A DNA stretch of 64,000 bases from Roseateles toxinivorans (lineage in GTDB: Bacteria > Pseudomonadota > Gammaproteobacteria > Burkholderiales > Burkholderiaceae_C): assembly GCF_004362525.1 (NCBI RefSeq), contig NZ_SNXS01000001.1, positions 234,520-298,519 of the forward strand, written 5' to 3'. Positions 1 to 8,016 of this stretch are shown here, in pieces. Position numbers and translations under genes: made by a program. The number at the start of each line of letters is the position of its first letter. The first letter of the stretch is position 1. The notes under the pieces were generated by a model. The model was not told where the DNA came from. It saw only the letters and a program-made list of their open reading frames with translations, and searched no databases.

Positions 1-448
1 GAAGCTGGTGCTGGCCGGCACCGGTGGCTTCGGCCTGCTCGCCCAGGTCGGCGATCTGGTCAGCCGTCAGAAGGGCGGCAAGACCTTCCTGACTCTGGAA
101 GCCGGCGAGAAGCCGTTGCCTCCAAGCCCACTGCCGGCGGGTGAGTTGCTGGGCCCGCAGCTGGCCTGCCTGAGCCTGAGCAGCCGCCTGCTGGTGTTCC
201 CGCTCGACGAGCTGAAGCATCAACCGAAGGGCGGGCGAGGCCTGACCCTGATGGATCTGGAGCCCAAGGACGCCCTGGTCAGCGTCGCCGCCTTCGGCCA
301 GGCGCTGCAGGTGCTTGGCACCGGCCGCGGCGGCAAGCCCAAGGATGAGATCCTGAAGAACACGGCGCTGGCCGCCCATGTGGGCAAGCGGGCGCGCAAG
401 GGCAAGGCGCTGGAGGGGATCAAGGGCTTGAGGGTGGTGGCGGCTTGA
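1..448 (+). CDS. parC: DNA topoisomerase IV subunit A, C-terminal part (5' end outside window)
   Basis: The reading frame is already open at the window edge and ends in TGA at 446-448. Only about 149 C-terminal residues are present. They look like the beta-pinwheel DNA-wrapping domain of a type IIA topoisomerase: blade-like segments such as LVLAGTGGFGLL, SSRLLVFPLDELK, GRGLTLMDLE and LGTGRGGKPK, then a basic tail. ParC with ParE decatenates daughter chromosomes. GyrA is the alternative. The missing GyrA-box region and the GRGGKPK tail fit betaproteobacterial ParC better, but without the catalytic N-terminus the call rests on the C-terminal pattern alone. A good terminator follows at 477-497. 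Confidence 0.75.
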   Translation, partial: KLVLAGTGGFGLLAQVGDLVSRQKGGKTFLTLEAGEKPLPPSPLPAGELLGPQLACLSLSSRLLVFPLDELKHQPKGGRGLTLMDLEPKDALVSVAAFGQALQVLGTGRGGKPKDEILKNTALAAHVGKRARKGKALEGIKGLRVVAA

Positions 449-476
449 CCGCGGCCGATCGGCATTGACTCCTTGC

Positions 477-497
477 AACGGGCCTTCGGGCCCGTTT
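477..497 (+). terminator. Rho-independent terminator after parC
   Basis: An 8-bp stem AACGGGCC / GGCCCGTT closes on a TTCG tetraloop and is followed by a short T run. It lies 29 bases after the parC stop codon. Confidence 0.75.
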
Positions 498-679
498 GCT
501 ATTGAAGTCGCGGACATCGCCCCCCCGAAATGCGGGGTACCTGCGGTTCCGTTGTGCACTGCATCACGAACCCGCCATGGACCCCCTTTGCTCGCGGGGT
601 GCCGGCAAGACCTGGCACTCCCTACAGTCCGCTCCACACCAACAGGCCGCTGTGGCCGGACATCCAGGGAAGCAAAAAA

Positions 680-1459
680 ATGACGACTTTTACCAAGACA
701 CTGATCGCCGCCGCTGCACTCGCTCTGACGGGCATGGCCGGCGCCGCCAGCACCCAGATCAAGTACGTGAAGGAAGACCCGGCCGGCCTCAGCGTCAATG
801 TGACCGGCAGCGACGACATCAATATCGGCCGCATGCTGTTCGCCACTCAGGGCGGCCCCAGCTTCTATGCCTATTGCGTCGAGCTGGCCCAATCGACCAG
901 CAGCACCTACCAGCGTTACTCGATTGGCAGCTTCGCGGGTGCCCAGGCCAAGAACTTGCAGAGCCTGTTTTCGGCCACCAGCCTCTACACCGGTGAACAG
1001 AAGATCGACACCGCCGCCGAGTACGCGGCCTTCCAGGTGGCGGTCTGGGAGATCACCCACGAGACCGGCGCTAGCCTGGACGTGGCCGGCTTCGACCCAC
1101 GCCAGGTCACCGTGACGACCGGTCATGGCCGCAACAAGCAGACCACGACCAGCACCGTCTGGGACAGCAACACCGATCGCGGCAGCTTCTATGTGCAAGA
1201 GTACCTTGGCAGCGGCTACTCGAACTCGAACGGCAAGACCGCCGCATTCGCGGGCCTGGCCAACAGCTATCTGAACGACGCCGGTAGCTACAGCGGCCGC
1301 GATCTGTTCGCCGTCACCAAGCTCAGCAATGGCAGCTACCAGGACTACGTCACCGTGACGGCGCTGCCGGTGCCCGAGCCGACCACCTATGCGCTGATGA
1401 TGGCCGGTCTGCTGGCGGTGGGTTTCGTGTCGAACCGCCGCCGTCAGGCGAAGGCCTGA
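680..1459 (+). CDS. PEP-CTERM sorting domain-containing secreted protein
   Basis: This is a 259-residue protein. I chose ATG 680 because AGGGA lies about 10 bases upstream and the protein then begins with a signal peptide (MTTFTKTLIAAAALALTGMAGA). The open frame extends upstream to 530, but that extension is not hydrophobic or plausible. The last 30 residues form a classic PEP-CTERM signal: VPEP, then a hydrophobic helix, then RRRQAKA. In the family this tail is recognised and processed by an exosortase (EpsH/XrtA type), in bacteria that make an exopolysaccharide matrix. The middle is rich in Ser, Gly, Thr and Tyr, and its motifs (YCVEL, AAFQVAVWEI) recur in PEP-CTERM surface proteins. No exosortase gene is in the window, so the sorting machinery must be elsewhere. 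Confidence 0.88.
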   Translation: MTTFTKTLIAAAALALTGMAGAASTQIKYVKEDPAGLSVNVTGSDDINIGRMLFATQGGPSFYAYCVELAQSTSSTYQRYSIGSFAGAQAKNLQSLFSATSLYTGEQKIDTAAEYAAFQVAVWEITHETGASLDVAGFDPRQVTVTTGHGRNKQTTTSTVWDSNTDRGSFYVQEYLGSGYSNSNGKTAAFAGLANSYLNDAGSYSGRDLFAVTKLSNGSYQDYVTVTALPVPEPTTYALMMAGLLAVGFVSNRRRQAKA

Positions 1460-1465
1460 ACTGGC

Positions 1466-1550
1466 TGGTGCGGGGAGCGGGACTCGAACCCGCACGCCTT
1501 GCGGCTCGGGATTTTAAGTCCCGTATGGCTACCGATTTCATCATCCCCGC
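1466..1550 (-). tRNA. tRNA-Leu(TAA)
   Basis: Read on the minus strand, this 85-base gene starts GCGGGGA and ends TCCCCGC-A-CCA, giving a 7-bp acceptor stem with encoded CCA. The anticodon loop reads ACTTAAAAT, with anticodon TAA for codon UUA. It has a long variable arm (CGAGCCGCAAGGCGTG region) as expected for a class II leucine tRNA, and a T-loop GGTTCGAGTCC. It lies 39 bases downstream of the minus-strand ydcF-like gene. A weak -10 box (TATGAT, plus-strand 1562-1567) could give it its own promoter. Confidence 0.95.
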
Positions 1551-1589
1551 ACTGGGCGCGAATCATAGCCTGGGCATATCGCCTTGGCG

Positions 1590-2396
1590 CTAGGCGCCCA
1601 TCCAGCGCCCCAGCATCTCATGCAGGGCCAGCAGCGTCAGCGTGTAGCCGCCGCGGCTGGGCAGCCAGTCACCGGGGCGGAGCCCACGCTGCACATGCAG
1701 GCCCATCGGGGCGGCCTGGATGGCGACCGCGCTGCCGGCGCGCTGCTTTGCGCGTTCGAAGGCGGCGATGGCGCGGGGCATGTGATAGCCGTGGGTGACG
1801 ACGACGATGCGCTCTATACCTTGAGGGGCAAGCAACTCCAGCGTGCGGATCGCGTTTTCGTTGGTGTCGCGCGAGCGGTCCTCGGTCCAGCGCAGCGGGT
1901 GCCGGTAGACATCCTCGGCCAGGCGGGCGGCAATCTGGGCCTCGCTGTGGCCCGGCTCGGCGCCGTGGGCCAGGCCGCCGCTGTAGCCCAGGGGCAGGCC
2001 GCTCTTGCGCGAGAGCCAGATGCCGTAGCGAAGCCGCTCATGGGTCATCGGTCTGAGGTCTGTCTCTCCGTACTCGGGGGCGAGCAGGATGCGGCCCGCG
2101 CCGAGCACGATGATCGCGGTCTTCGGCTGCTGGCGCAGCCAGCTGAGCTGCTCGGGGCCGACTGCCGGGTGTTGCGCTTCCAGTCGTTCGGTGAGGGCGC
2201 CACCGACAGCGCCTGTACCCATCAGCCAGACGCCCAGGCAACCGACGATCACGCCGGCCCAGCCGGCGAAGGGGCGGCGTCGCAGCAGTGCTGCACCGAT
2301 CAGCGTCAGCAGCACGAAGGGCACCGGTGGCATCACCAAGGCCCCGAGCAGGGGCTTCCAGGACAGCAGGCCCAGGGCAATCAGGAGATCGTTCAT
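1590..2396 (-). CDS. YdcF/ElyC family protein (DUF218), membrane-anchored
   Basis: This protein has 268 residues from ATG 2396, which overlaps the murI stop codon by 4 bases (ATGA), so the two are translationally coupled. The N-terminus has two hydrophobic segments (about residues 4-40 and 45-65). A DUF218 domain follows from about residue 90 (TAIIVLGAGR...), with conserved ENA (TNENAIRTLELL) and the H-x-R segment VVVTHGYHMPRAIAAFERA. The family includes ElyC/SanA/YdcF envelope proteins. ElyC is linked to the undecaprenyl-phosphate lipid carrier and peptidoglycan synthesis in E. coli. The murI neighbour fits a cell-wall role, but the reaction is not known. Confidence 0.85.
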   Translation of the reverse strand: MNDLLIALGLLSWKPLLGALVMPPVPFVLLTLIGAALLRRRPFAGWAGVIVGCLGVWLMGTGAVGGALTERLEAQHPAVGPEQLSWLRQQPKTAIIVLGAGRILLAPEYGETDLRPMTHERLRYGIWLSRKSGLPLGYSGGLAHGAEPGHSEAQIAARLAEDVYRHPLRWTEDRSRDTNENAIRTLELLAPQGIERIVVVTHGYHMPRAIAAFERAKQRAGSAVAIQAAPMGLHVQRGLRPGDWLPSRGGYTLTLLALHEMLGRWMGA

Positions 2397-3202
2397 GGCT
2401 TTGCCTGGCCAACAGTCACATCGTGCCAGCCCAGACAGGCTGCAGCAAAACGTGCCAGCAAGTCGACCGATCCGGTTGTGCTCAGTCGCAGTGTCCCGGC
2501 CGGCGCCTCGGGCGCCGACGCCGGCCACAGCCGAGCGGCCTGCCGTGCGATGGCCCCCTCGGTGTCTACGATCAACACCTCGCTGCCCAGGGCCTGCTGA
2601 AAGAGCGGCCTGATGAAGGGGTAGTGGGTGCAACCCAGCACCACCGTATCGACCTCGGCCTGGCGCAGCGGTTCGCAATAGCGTTCGACGAGTTCGCGCA
2701 GTGCCGGGCTGTCGAGCTCTCCCCGCTCGATCAGCTCGACCAGGCCGGGACAGGCTTGAGCGATGACCTGATGGCCAGCCGCGTAGCTGTTGACCAGATG
2801 CTTGAAGCGTTCGCTGCGCACCGTGGCCGTTGTCGCCAGCACGCCGATGCGGCCATTGCGTGTGGCGGCTGCGGCCGGTTTCACGCCGGGCTCGACGCCG
2901 ACGATGGGCAGCTCGGGCCAGCGTGCCCGCAGCGCCGCCACCGCCTGCGTGGTGGCGGTATTGCAGGCCACCACGAGCAAACGGGCGCCCTGTTGCATCA
3001 GGTACCCGCCAATTGCCAGGCTGCGCTCGGTCAGGAACTCGGTGCTGCGATCGCCATACGGCGCATGGGCCGAGTCGGCCAGATACAGCAGGGGCACGCC
3101 GGGCAGCTGTTCGCGCAGGGCACGAAGCACCGACAAACCACCCAGTCCTGAATCGAACACACCAATCGACGGGGGGATTTCGGCTCTTGATTCGTCTGTC
3201 AT
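2393..3202 (-). CDS. murI: Glutamate racemase
   Basis: This 269-residue enzyme converts L-glutamate to D-glutamate for peptidoglycan. The two catalytic cysteines are visible: Cys80 in VVACNTAT and Cys191 in VLGCTHYP. The N-terminal substrate motif GVFDSGLGGLSVL and the DSAHAPYG segment are intact, and the length is normal for the family. The gene is the first of a minus-strand pair and its stop codon overlaps the start of the DUF218 gene. It runs divergently from etfB, with 158 bases between the two starts; that spacer holds the etfB operators. Confidence 0.96.
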   Translation of the reverse strand: MTDESRAEIPPSIGVFDSGLGGLSVLRALREQLPGVPLLYLADSAHAPYGDRSTEFLTERSLAIGGYLMQQGARLLVVACNTATTQAVAALRARWPELPIVGVEPGVKPAAAATRNGRIGVLATTATVRSERFKHLVNSYAAGHQVIAQACPGLVELIERGELDSPALRELVERYCEPLRQAEVDTVVLGCTHYPFIRPLFQQALGSEVLIVDTEGAIARQAARLWPASAPEAPAGTLRLSTTGSVDLLARFAAACLGWHDVTVGQAKP

Positions 3203-3249
3203 TTGGGGCAGCAGTCTAAGTGTCTCGCGCTACGCTCGAACTTGTGCGT

Positions 3250-3273
3250 AAAATAGCACGATCGTTCTATTTT
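3250..3273. promoter_or_regulatory. 24-bp palindrome, candidate TetR-type operator upstream of etfB
   Basis: The two half-sites are AAAATAGCACGA (3250-3261) and TCGTTCTATTTT (3262-3273). They are inverted repeats matching at 11 of 12 positions. The site has dyad symmetry with no loop, as expected of a DNA operator rather than an RNA hairpin. It sits between the divergent murI and etfB genes, about 90 bases before the etfB start. TetR-family fatty-acid regulators such as FadP/PsrA control etf genes in some proteobacteria. Assigning this site to one of them is inference. Confidence 0.6.
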
Positions 3274-3316
3274 GCTGCACTTGCGTAATGTCTGGGGTGC
3301 GGCAGGCTGCGGCCAC

Positions 3317-3342
3317 TAGAATCTGGTTAACGTTAACGTCAA
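3317..3342 (+). promoter_or_regulatory. etfB -10-like box with overlapping LiuR-like palindrome
   Basis: TAGAAT at 3317-3322 is a fair -10 box. No convincing -35 box precedes it. Directly after it, TTAACGTTAACGTCAA (3327-3342) is a 16-bp palindrome matching at 7 of 8 positions. ACGT-N2-ACGT-type palindromes of this kind are typical for the MerR-family regulator LiuR, which controls branched-chain amino acid and acyl-CoA degradation genes in proteobacteria. The family match is from memory of published motifs. The palindrome itself is seen directly. Confidence 0.5.
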
Positions 3343-3360
3343 TTAGCTTGGAGTGCTTCG

Positions 3361-4110
3361 ATGAAGGTATTGGTCGCAGTCAAACGGGTCGTCGATTACA
3401 ACGTCAAGGTGCGCGTCAAGAGTGACGGCACCGGCGTGGACATCGCCAACGTCAAGATGAGCATGAACCCCTTTGACGAGATCGCCGTCGAAGAAGCCGT
3501 GCGCCTGAAGGAGAAGGGCGTGGTCACCGAGGTGATCGCCGTGTCCTGCGGCGTCACGCAGTGCCAGGAGACGCTGCGCACCGCCATGGCCATCGGCGCC
3601 GACCGCGCCATCCTGGTCGAGACCGATGTCGAACTGCAGCCGCTGGCCGTGGCCAAGCTGCTGAAGGCGCTGGTCGACAAGGAGCAGCCCGGCATGGTGA
3701 TCGTCGGCAAGCAGGCCATCGACGACGATTGCAACCAGACCGGCCAGATGCTGGCCGCACTGGCCCATCTGCCGCAGGCGACGTTCGCCAGCAAGGTCGA
3801 AGTGGCCGACGGCTTTGCCAGCGTCACCCGCGAGGTCGATGGCGGCCTGGAGACCGTCAAGGTCAAGCTGCCCGCCGTGGTCACCACCGACCTGCGCCTG
3901 AACGAACCGCGCTATGTGACCCTGCCCAACATCATGAAGGCCAAGAAGAAGCAGCTTGACGTGTTCAAGCCCGCCGATCTGGGCGTGGACGTCACGCCGC
4001 GCATCAAGACCCTCAGCGTGACCGAACCGCCCAAGCGCAGCGCCGGCATCAAGGTGCCCGATGTGGCCACGCTGGTTGATAAGTTGAAAAATGTTTCCAA
4101 GGTGATCTGA
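3361..4110 (+). CDS. etfB: Electron transfer flavoprotein subunit beta
   Basis: This 249-residue protein starts at ATG 3361, with TTGGAG upstream. It is the small subunit of the ETF heterodimer, which collects electrons from acyl-CoA dehydrogenases and passes them to ETF-ubiquinone oxidoreductase. The family shows [14 protein letters not shown] at the N-terminus and the conserved segment [20 protein letters not shown] around residues 176-195. It is followed after one base by etfA. The ETF clients nearby are the acyl-CoA dehydrogenase at 5177 and possibly other oxidoreductases. Two candidate operators lie upstream (3250-3273 and 3327-3342). Confidence 0.97.
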   Translation: MKVLVAVKRVVDYNVKVRVKSDGTGVDIANVKMSMNPFDEIAVEEAVRLKEKGVVTEVIAVSCGVTQCQETLRTAMAIGADRAILVETDVELQPLAVAKLLKALVDKEQPGMVIVGKQAIDDDCNQTGQMLAALAHLPQATFASKVEVADGFASVTREVDGGLETVKVKLPAVVTTDLRLNEPRYVTLPNIMKAKKKQLDVFKPADLGVDVTPRIKTLSVTEPPKRSAGIKVPDVATLVDKLKNVSKVI

Positions 4111-4111
4111 C

Positions 4112-5044
4112 ATGACCGCTCTCGTTATTGCCGAACACGACAACAGCTCGATCAAGGGCGCCACGCTGAACACCATCACCGCCGCCGCCCAGTGCGGGGG
4201 AGAGGTCCATGTGCTGGTGGCAGGCACCGATGCCGGCGGAGCCGCCGCTGCGGCCTGCAAAATAGCCGGCGTGGCCAAGGTGCTGCATGCCGACGCTGCC
4301 CATCTGAACCACGGCCTGGCCGAGAACCTGGCCGCGCAGGTGGTGGCCGTGGCGTCCAGCTACAGCCACATCCTGTTTCCCGCCACCGCCAGCGGCAAGA
4401 ACATCGCGCCGCGCGTGGCCGCGCTGATGGACATGGCCCAGTTGTCCGACGTCACCAAGGTGATCAGCCCCGACACCTTCGAGCGTCCGATCTACGCCGG
4501 CAACGCGATCGCCCATGTGCAGAGCGGCGACGCCACCAAGGTGCTGACCGTGCGCACGACCGGCTTCGACCCGGCCGCCGCCACCGGTGGCGCCGCCGCC
4601 GTGGAAACGGTCGCTGCCGTGGCCGACAGCGGCCTGAGCGCCTTCGTCGGCAGCGAGATCGCCAAGAGCGACCGCCCCGAGCTGACCGCCGCCAAGATCA
4701 TCGTCTCCGGTGGCCGGGCCCTGGGCTCCAATGACAAGTTCATGGAAGTGCTGACGCCGTTGGCCGACAAGCTGGGTGCCGCCCTTGGCGCCAGCCGCGC
4801 TGCGGTGGACGCCGGCTATGCGCCGAACGATTGGCAGGTCGGCCAGACCGGCAAGATCGTGGCGCCCAACCTGTACATCGCCTGCGGCATCAGCGGCGCG
4901 ATCCAGCACCTGGCCGGCATGAAGGACAGCAAGGTCATCGTGGCCATCAACAAGGACCCGGAAGCGCCGATCTTCAGCGTCGCCGACTATGCCTTGGAAG
5001 CCGACCTGTTCGTGGCTGTTCCTGAGTTGATCAAGGCGCTCTGA
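4112..5044 (+). CDS. etfA: Electron transfer flavoprotein subunit alpha
   Basis: This 310-residue protein is the FAD-binding partner of EtfB. The N-terminal half is the ETF alpha/beta fold ([13 protein letters not shown]...). The C-terminal half is the FAD domain, with [38 protein letters not shown] and [17 protein letters not shown], which are diagnostic of EtfA. The gene starts one base after the etfB stop, so the two are coexpressed. A terminator-like hairpin at 5072-5109 closes the transcript. Confidence 0.97.
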   Translation: MTALVIAEHDNSSIKGATLNTITAAAQCGGEVHVLVAGTDAGGAAAAACKIAGVAKVLHADAAHLNHGLAENLAAQVVAVASSYSHILFPATASGKNIAPRVAALMDMAQLSDVTKVISPDTFERPIYAGNAIAHVQSGDATKVLTVRTTGFDPAAATGGAAAVETVAAVADSGLSAFVGSEIAKSDRPELTAAKIIVSGGRALGSNDKFMEVLTPLADKLGAALGASRAAVDAGYAPNDWQVGQTGKIVAPNLYIACGISGAIQHLAGMKDSKVIVAINKDPEAPIFSVADYALEADLFVAVPELIKAL

Positions 5045-5071
5045 GCCCTTGCTTGAGAAGTAAATGAAGGC

Positions 5072-5109
5072 AGGGCGCCCGACCCAAGTCGAGGCGCCCT
5101 TTGTTTTGT
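5072..5109 (+). terminator. Rho-independent terminator after etfA
   Basis: A GGGCGCC / GGCGCCC stem at 5073-5079 and 5093-5099 is followed by TTTGTTTTG. It separates etfBA from the acyl-CoA dehydrogenase gene. A second perfect hairpin (CTTGTGGC / GCCACAAG, 5121-5139) sits in the leader of the next gene. Confidence 0.75.
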
Positions 5110-5176
5110 TGGGGACGGAGCTTGTGGCCAAGCCACAAGGTCCATCCCGCAATGACCGAAGATTCTGGAGACAACA

Positions 5177-6967
5177 ATGACCTATCGCGCCCCCATCAAG
5201 GACATGCTGTTCGGCATGAAGGAACTGGCCAGCCTGGCCAGCCTGCAGAGCATTCCGGCCTTTGCCGATTTCGATCTGGACACCGCCCAGGCCGTGTTGG
5301 AGGAATGCGCGAAGCTCAATGAGAACGTGATCGCGCCGCTGAATGTGGCCGGCGACCGCAACCCGTCGAGCTGGAAAGACGGCGTCGTCACCACCACGCC
5401 GGGTTTCAAGGACGCCTTCCGTCAGTTTGCCGAAGGCGGCTGGCAGGGCCTGCAGCACCCGGCCGACTTCGGTGGCCAGGGCCTGCCCAAGACGATAGGC
5501 GCGGCCTGCGTCGAGATGCTCAACAGCGCCAATCTCAGCTTTGCGCTGTGTCCGCTGCTGACCGATGGCGCGATCGAGGCGTTGCTGACCGCCGGCACGC
5601 CCGAGCAGCAGCAGACCTACTTGCCGAAGATGATCGATGGCACCTGGACTGGCACGATGAACCTGACCGAGCCCCAGGCGGGTTCAGACCTGGCCCTGGT
5701 GCGCACCCGCGCCGAGCCGCTGCCCGACGGCAGCTACAAGATCTTCGGCACCAAGATCTTCATCACCTATGGCGAGCACGATATGGCCGAGAACATCGTC
5801 CATCTGGTGCTGGCCCGTGTGGTCGGAGCGCCCGAAGGCGTGAAGGGCATCAGCCTGTTCCTGGTGCCGAAGTTCATGGTCAATGCCGACGGGTCTCTTG
5901 GCGCGCGCAATGACGCCCACTGCGTCAGCATCGAACACAAGATGGGCATCAAGGCCAGCCCGACGGCGGTGCTGCAGTTTGGCGACCACGGTGGCGCCAT
6001 CGGCTACCTGATCGGCCAGGAGAACCGCGGCCTCGAGTACATGTTCATCATGATGAACGCCGCCCGCTATGCCGTCGGTGTGCAGGGCATCGCGGTGGCC
6101 GAGCGGGCCTATCAGAAGGCGGCCTCGTATGCGCGCGACCGCGTGCAGTCACGCCCGGTCGATGGCTCGCTGCCGGGCAGCGCGGCCATCATCCACCACC
6201 CCGATGTGCGCCGCATGCTGATGACGATGCGTGCGCTGACCGAGGGCTGTCGCGCCATGGCCCTGGTGGCCGCCTCGGCCTACGACGCCGCGCACCAGCA
6301 CCCCGATGCCGAGGTGCGCAAGCAGAACCAGGCCTTCTATGAATTCCTCGTGCCGCTCGTCAAGGGCTACAGCACGGAGATGAGCCTGGAGGTCACCGAC
6401 CTGGGCGTGCAGGTGCATGGCGGCATGGGCTTCATCGAGGAGACCGGCGCGGCCCAGTACTACCGCGACGCCAAGATCCTGACGATCTACGAGGGCACGA
6501 CGGCGATCCAGGCCAATGACCTGGTGGGCCGCAAGACCGCCCGCGACGGCGGCCAGACGGCCAAGGCGATCGCCGCGCAGATTGCTGCGACGGAAGCCGA
6601 ACTGGCCAAGCGTGACAGCGCCGCCAGCAAGGCGATGCTGAAGCGCCTGAGCGCCGCACGCCTGGCGCTGATTGACGTGATCGAGTTCGTCGCTGGCCAG
6701 AGCAAGGCCAATCCGAACGCGGTGTTCGCCGGCTCGGTGCCCTATCTGATGTTGGCGGGCAATGTGGTGGCCGGCTGGCAGATGGCGCGCGCGCTGATCG
6801 TTGCCGAAGACCAACTGGCTGCCGGCGTCGATGCGCCGTTCATGGCGGCCAAGATTGCCACCGCGCGCTTCTATGCCGAGCACATCCTGGCCCGCGCCGG
6901 TGGCCTGCGCGACAGCATCGTCGAGGGCGCCGACAGCGTCACCGCGATGTCGCTCGACGCCTTCTGA
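5177..6967 (+). CDS. Acyl-CoA dehydrogenase with C-terminal extension (DmdC/AcdA-C type)
   Basis: This 596-residue flavoprotein starts at ATG 5177 with TGGAGA upstream. The usual acyl-CoA dehydrogenase order is present: an alpha-helical N-domain, the beta-domain with [17 protein letters not shown] (FAD/substrate signature, about residues 158-174), and the C-domain with [22 protein letters not shown] and the catalytic-glutamate segment [10 protein letters not shown]. An extra C-terminal module follows (about residues 450-596), giving about 200 residues more than classic short/medium-chain enzymes. This layout is shared with 3-methylmercaptopropionyl-CoA dehydrogenase (DmdC) and FadE-like proteins. 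The true substrate cannot be read from the sequence. It delivers electrons to the EtfAB encoded just upstream. Confidence 0.92.
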   Translation: MTYRAPIKDMLFGMKELASLASLQSIPAFADFDLDTAQAVLEECAKLNENVIAPLNVAGDRNPSSWKDGVVTTTPGFKDAFRQFAEGGWQGLQHPADFGGQGLPKTIGAACVEMLNSANLSFALCPLLTDGAIEALLTAGTPEQQQTYLPKMIDGTWTGTMNLTEPQAGSDLALVRTRAEPLPDGSYKIFGTKIFITYGEHDMAENIVHLVLARVVGAPEGVKGISLFLVPKFMVNADGSLGARNDAHCVSIEHKMGIKASPTAVLQFGDHGGAIGYLIGQENRGLEYMFIMMNAARYAVGVQGIAVAERAYQKAASYARDRVQSRPVDGSLPGSAAIIHHPDVRRMLMTMRALTEGCRAMALVAASAYDAAHQHPDAEVRKQNQAFYEFLVPLVKGYSTEMSLEVTDLGVQVHGGMGFIEETGAAQYYRDAKILTIYEGTTAIQANDLVGRKTARDGGQTAKAIAAQIAATEAELAKRDSAASKAMLKRLSAARLALIDVIEFVAGQSKANPNAVFAGSVPYLMLAGNVVAGWQMARALIVAEDQLAAGVDAPFMAAKIATARFYAEHILARAGGLRDSIVEGADSVTAMSLDAF

Positions 6968-6989
6968 ATTCATGATCGGAGAAACGCCT

Positions 6990-7946
6990 GTGTCCCTGCC
7001 TCCCGTTCTGCAAAACCTGCCCCTGCCCATCATCGGTTCGCCGCTGTTCATCATCAGCAATCCCAAGCTGGTGATTGCCCAGTGCAAGGCCGGCGTCGTC
7101 GGCTCGATGCCCGCGCTCAATGCCCGCCCGGCCGAGCTGCTGGATGAGTGGCTCAACGAGATCACCACCGAGCTGGCGGCCTATAACAAGGCCCATCCGG
7201 ACAAGCCGGCGGCGCCGTTTGCGATCAACCAGATCGTGCACAAGAGCAATGACCGGCTGGAGCACGACATGGCCCTGTGCGCCAAGTACAAGGTGCCCAT
7301 CATCATCACCTCGCTGGGTGCGCGCGACGATGTCAACCAGGCCGTCCACGCCTGGGGCGGCGTGGTGCTGCACGACATCATCAACAACAAGTTCGCGAAG
7401 AAGGCGATCGAGAAGGGCGCCGACGGCCTGATCGCCGTGGCGGCCGGTGCCGGTGGCCATGCGGGGGTGAAGAGCCCTTTCGCGTTGATCCAGGAAATCC
7501 GCGAGTGGTTCGACGGCCCGATCGCCTTGTCCGGTGCTATCGCCAGCGGTGACGCGGTGCTGGCCGCACAGGCCATGGGTGCCGATTTCGCCTACATCGG
7601 CTCGGCCTTCATCGCCACCGAGGAGGCCCGCGCCTCCGACGACTACAAGCAGATGATTGTCGGCAGCAACAGCGACGACATCGTCTACAGCAGCCTGTTC
7701 ACCGGTGTGCACGGCAACTACCTGAAGGGCTCCATTGTCAAGGCCGGCATGGACCCGGACAAGCTGCCCGAGGGCGATGTCAGCACCATGGACTTCGGCG
7801 GCGCCGGCGCCAAGAAGGCCTGGAAGGACATCTGGGGCAGCGGCCAGGGCATTGGCGCGGTGCGTGAGGTGGTGCCGGCGGCGGCGCTGATAGCACGCTT
7901 GAAGAGCGAGTATCTGGCCGCGCGGGCGCGTTTGCAGCTGGCTTGA
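6990..7946 (+). CDS. Nitronate monooxygenase family flavoprotein
   Basis: This 318-residue FMN protein of the NMO/2-nitropropane dioxygenase family has a TIM barrel. FMN-phosphate-binding signatures are visible: IAVAAGAGGHAG and GPIALSGAIASGDAVLAAQAMGADFAYIGSAFIATEE. I chose GTG 6990 because GGAG lies 8 bases upstream. ATG 6972 is in frame but has no ribosome binding site and adds only MIGETP. The gene follows the acyl-CoA dehydrogenase by 22 bases and is probably cotranscribed. Such genes often sit beside acyl-CoA dehydrogenases in betaproteobacteria. The physiological substrate is uncertain; alkyl nitronates and propionate-3-nitronate are known for the family. Confidence 0.88.
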   Translation: MSLPPVLQNLPLPIIGSPLFIISNPKLVIAQCKAGVVGSMPALNARPAELLDEWLNEITTELAAYNKAHPDKPAAPFAINQIVHKSNDRLEHDMALCAKYKVPIIITSLGARDDVNQAVHAWGGVVLHDIINNKFAKKAIEKGADGLIAVAAGAGGHAGVKSPFALIQEIREWFDGPIALSGAIASGDAVLAAQAMGADFAYIGSAFIATEEARASDDYKQMIVGSNSDDIVYSSLFTGVHGNYLKGSIVKAGMDPDKLPEGDVSTMDFGGAGAKKAWKDIWGSGQGIGAVREVVPAAALIARLKSEYLAARARLQLA

Positions 7947-7947
7947 A

Positions 7948-8011
7948 TTCGTAGCCCGGATGCAATCCGGGTTCGTCTGTCGTGGTTCCCGGATTTCATC
8001 CGGGCTACGAA
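7948..8011. repeat. REP-like palindromic element, copy A
   Basis: Two 24-base arms (7948-7971 and 7988-8011) are inverted repeats matching at 23 of 24 positions, with a 16-base loop. The core is GTAGCCCGGATG ... CATCCGGGCTAC. The element fills the gap between the convergent nitronate monooxygenase and GMC oxidoreductase genes. It could act as a bidirectional terminator, although there is no T tract. Related copies are at 18065-18151 and 23015-23080. Confidence 0.85.
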
Positions 8012-8016
8012 AAGCG

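Noticed and set aside
612-630. Possible sigma-54 promoter (CTGGCAC) before the PEP-CTERM gene
   Set aside because: The -24 part fits, but the required GC at -12 with correct spacing is missing.
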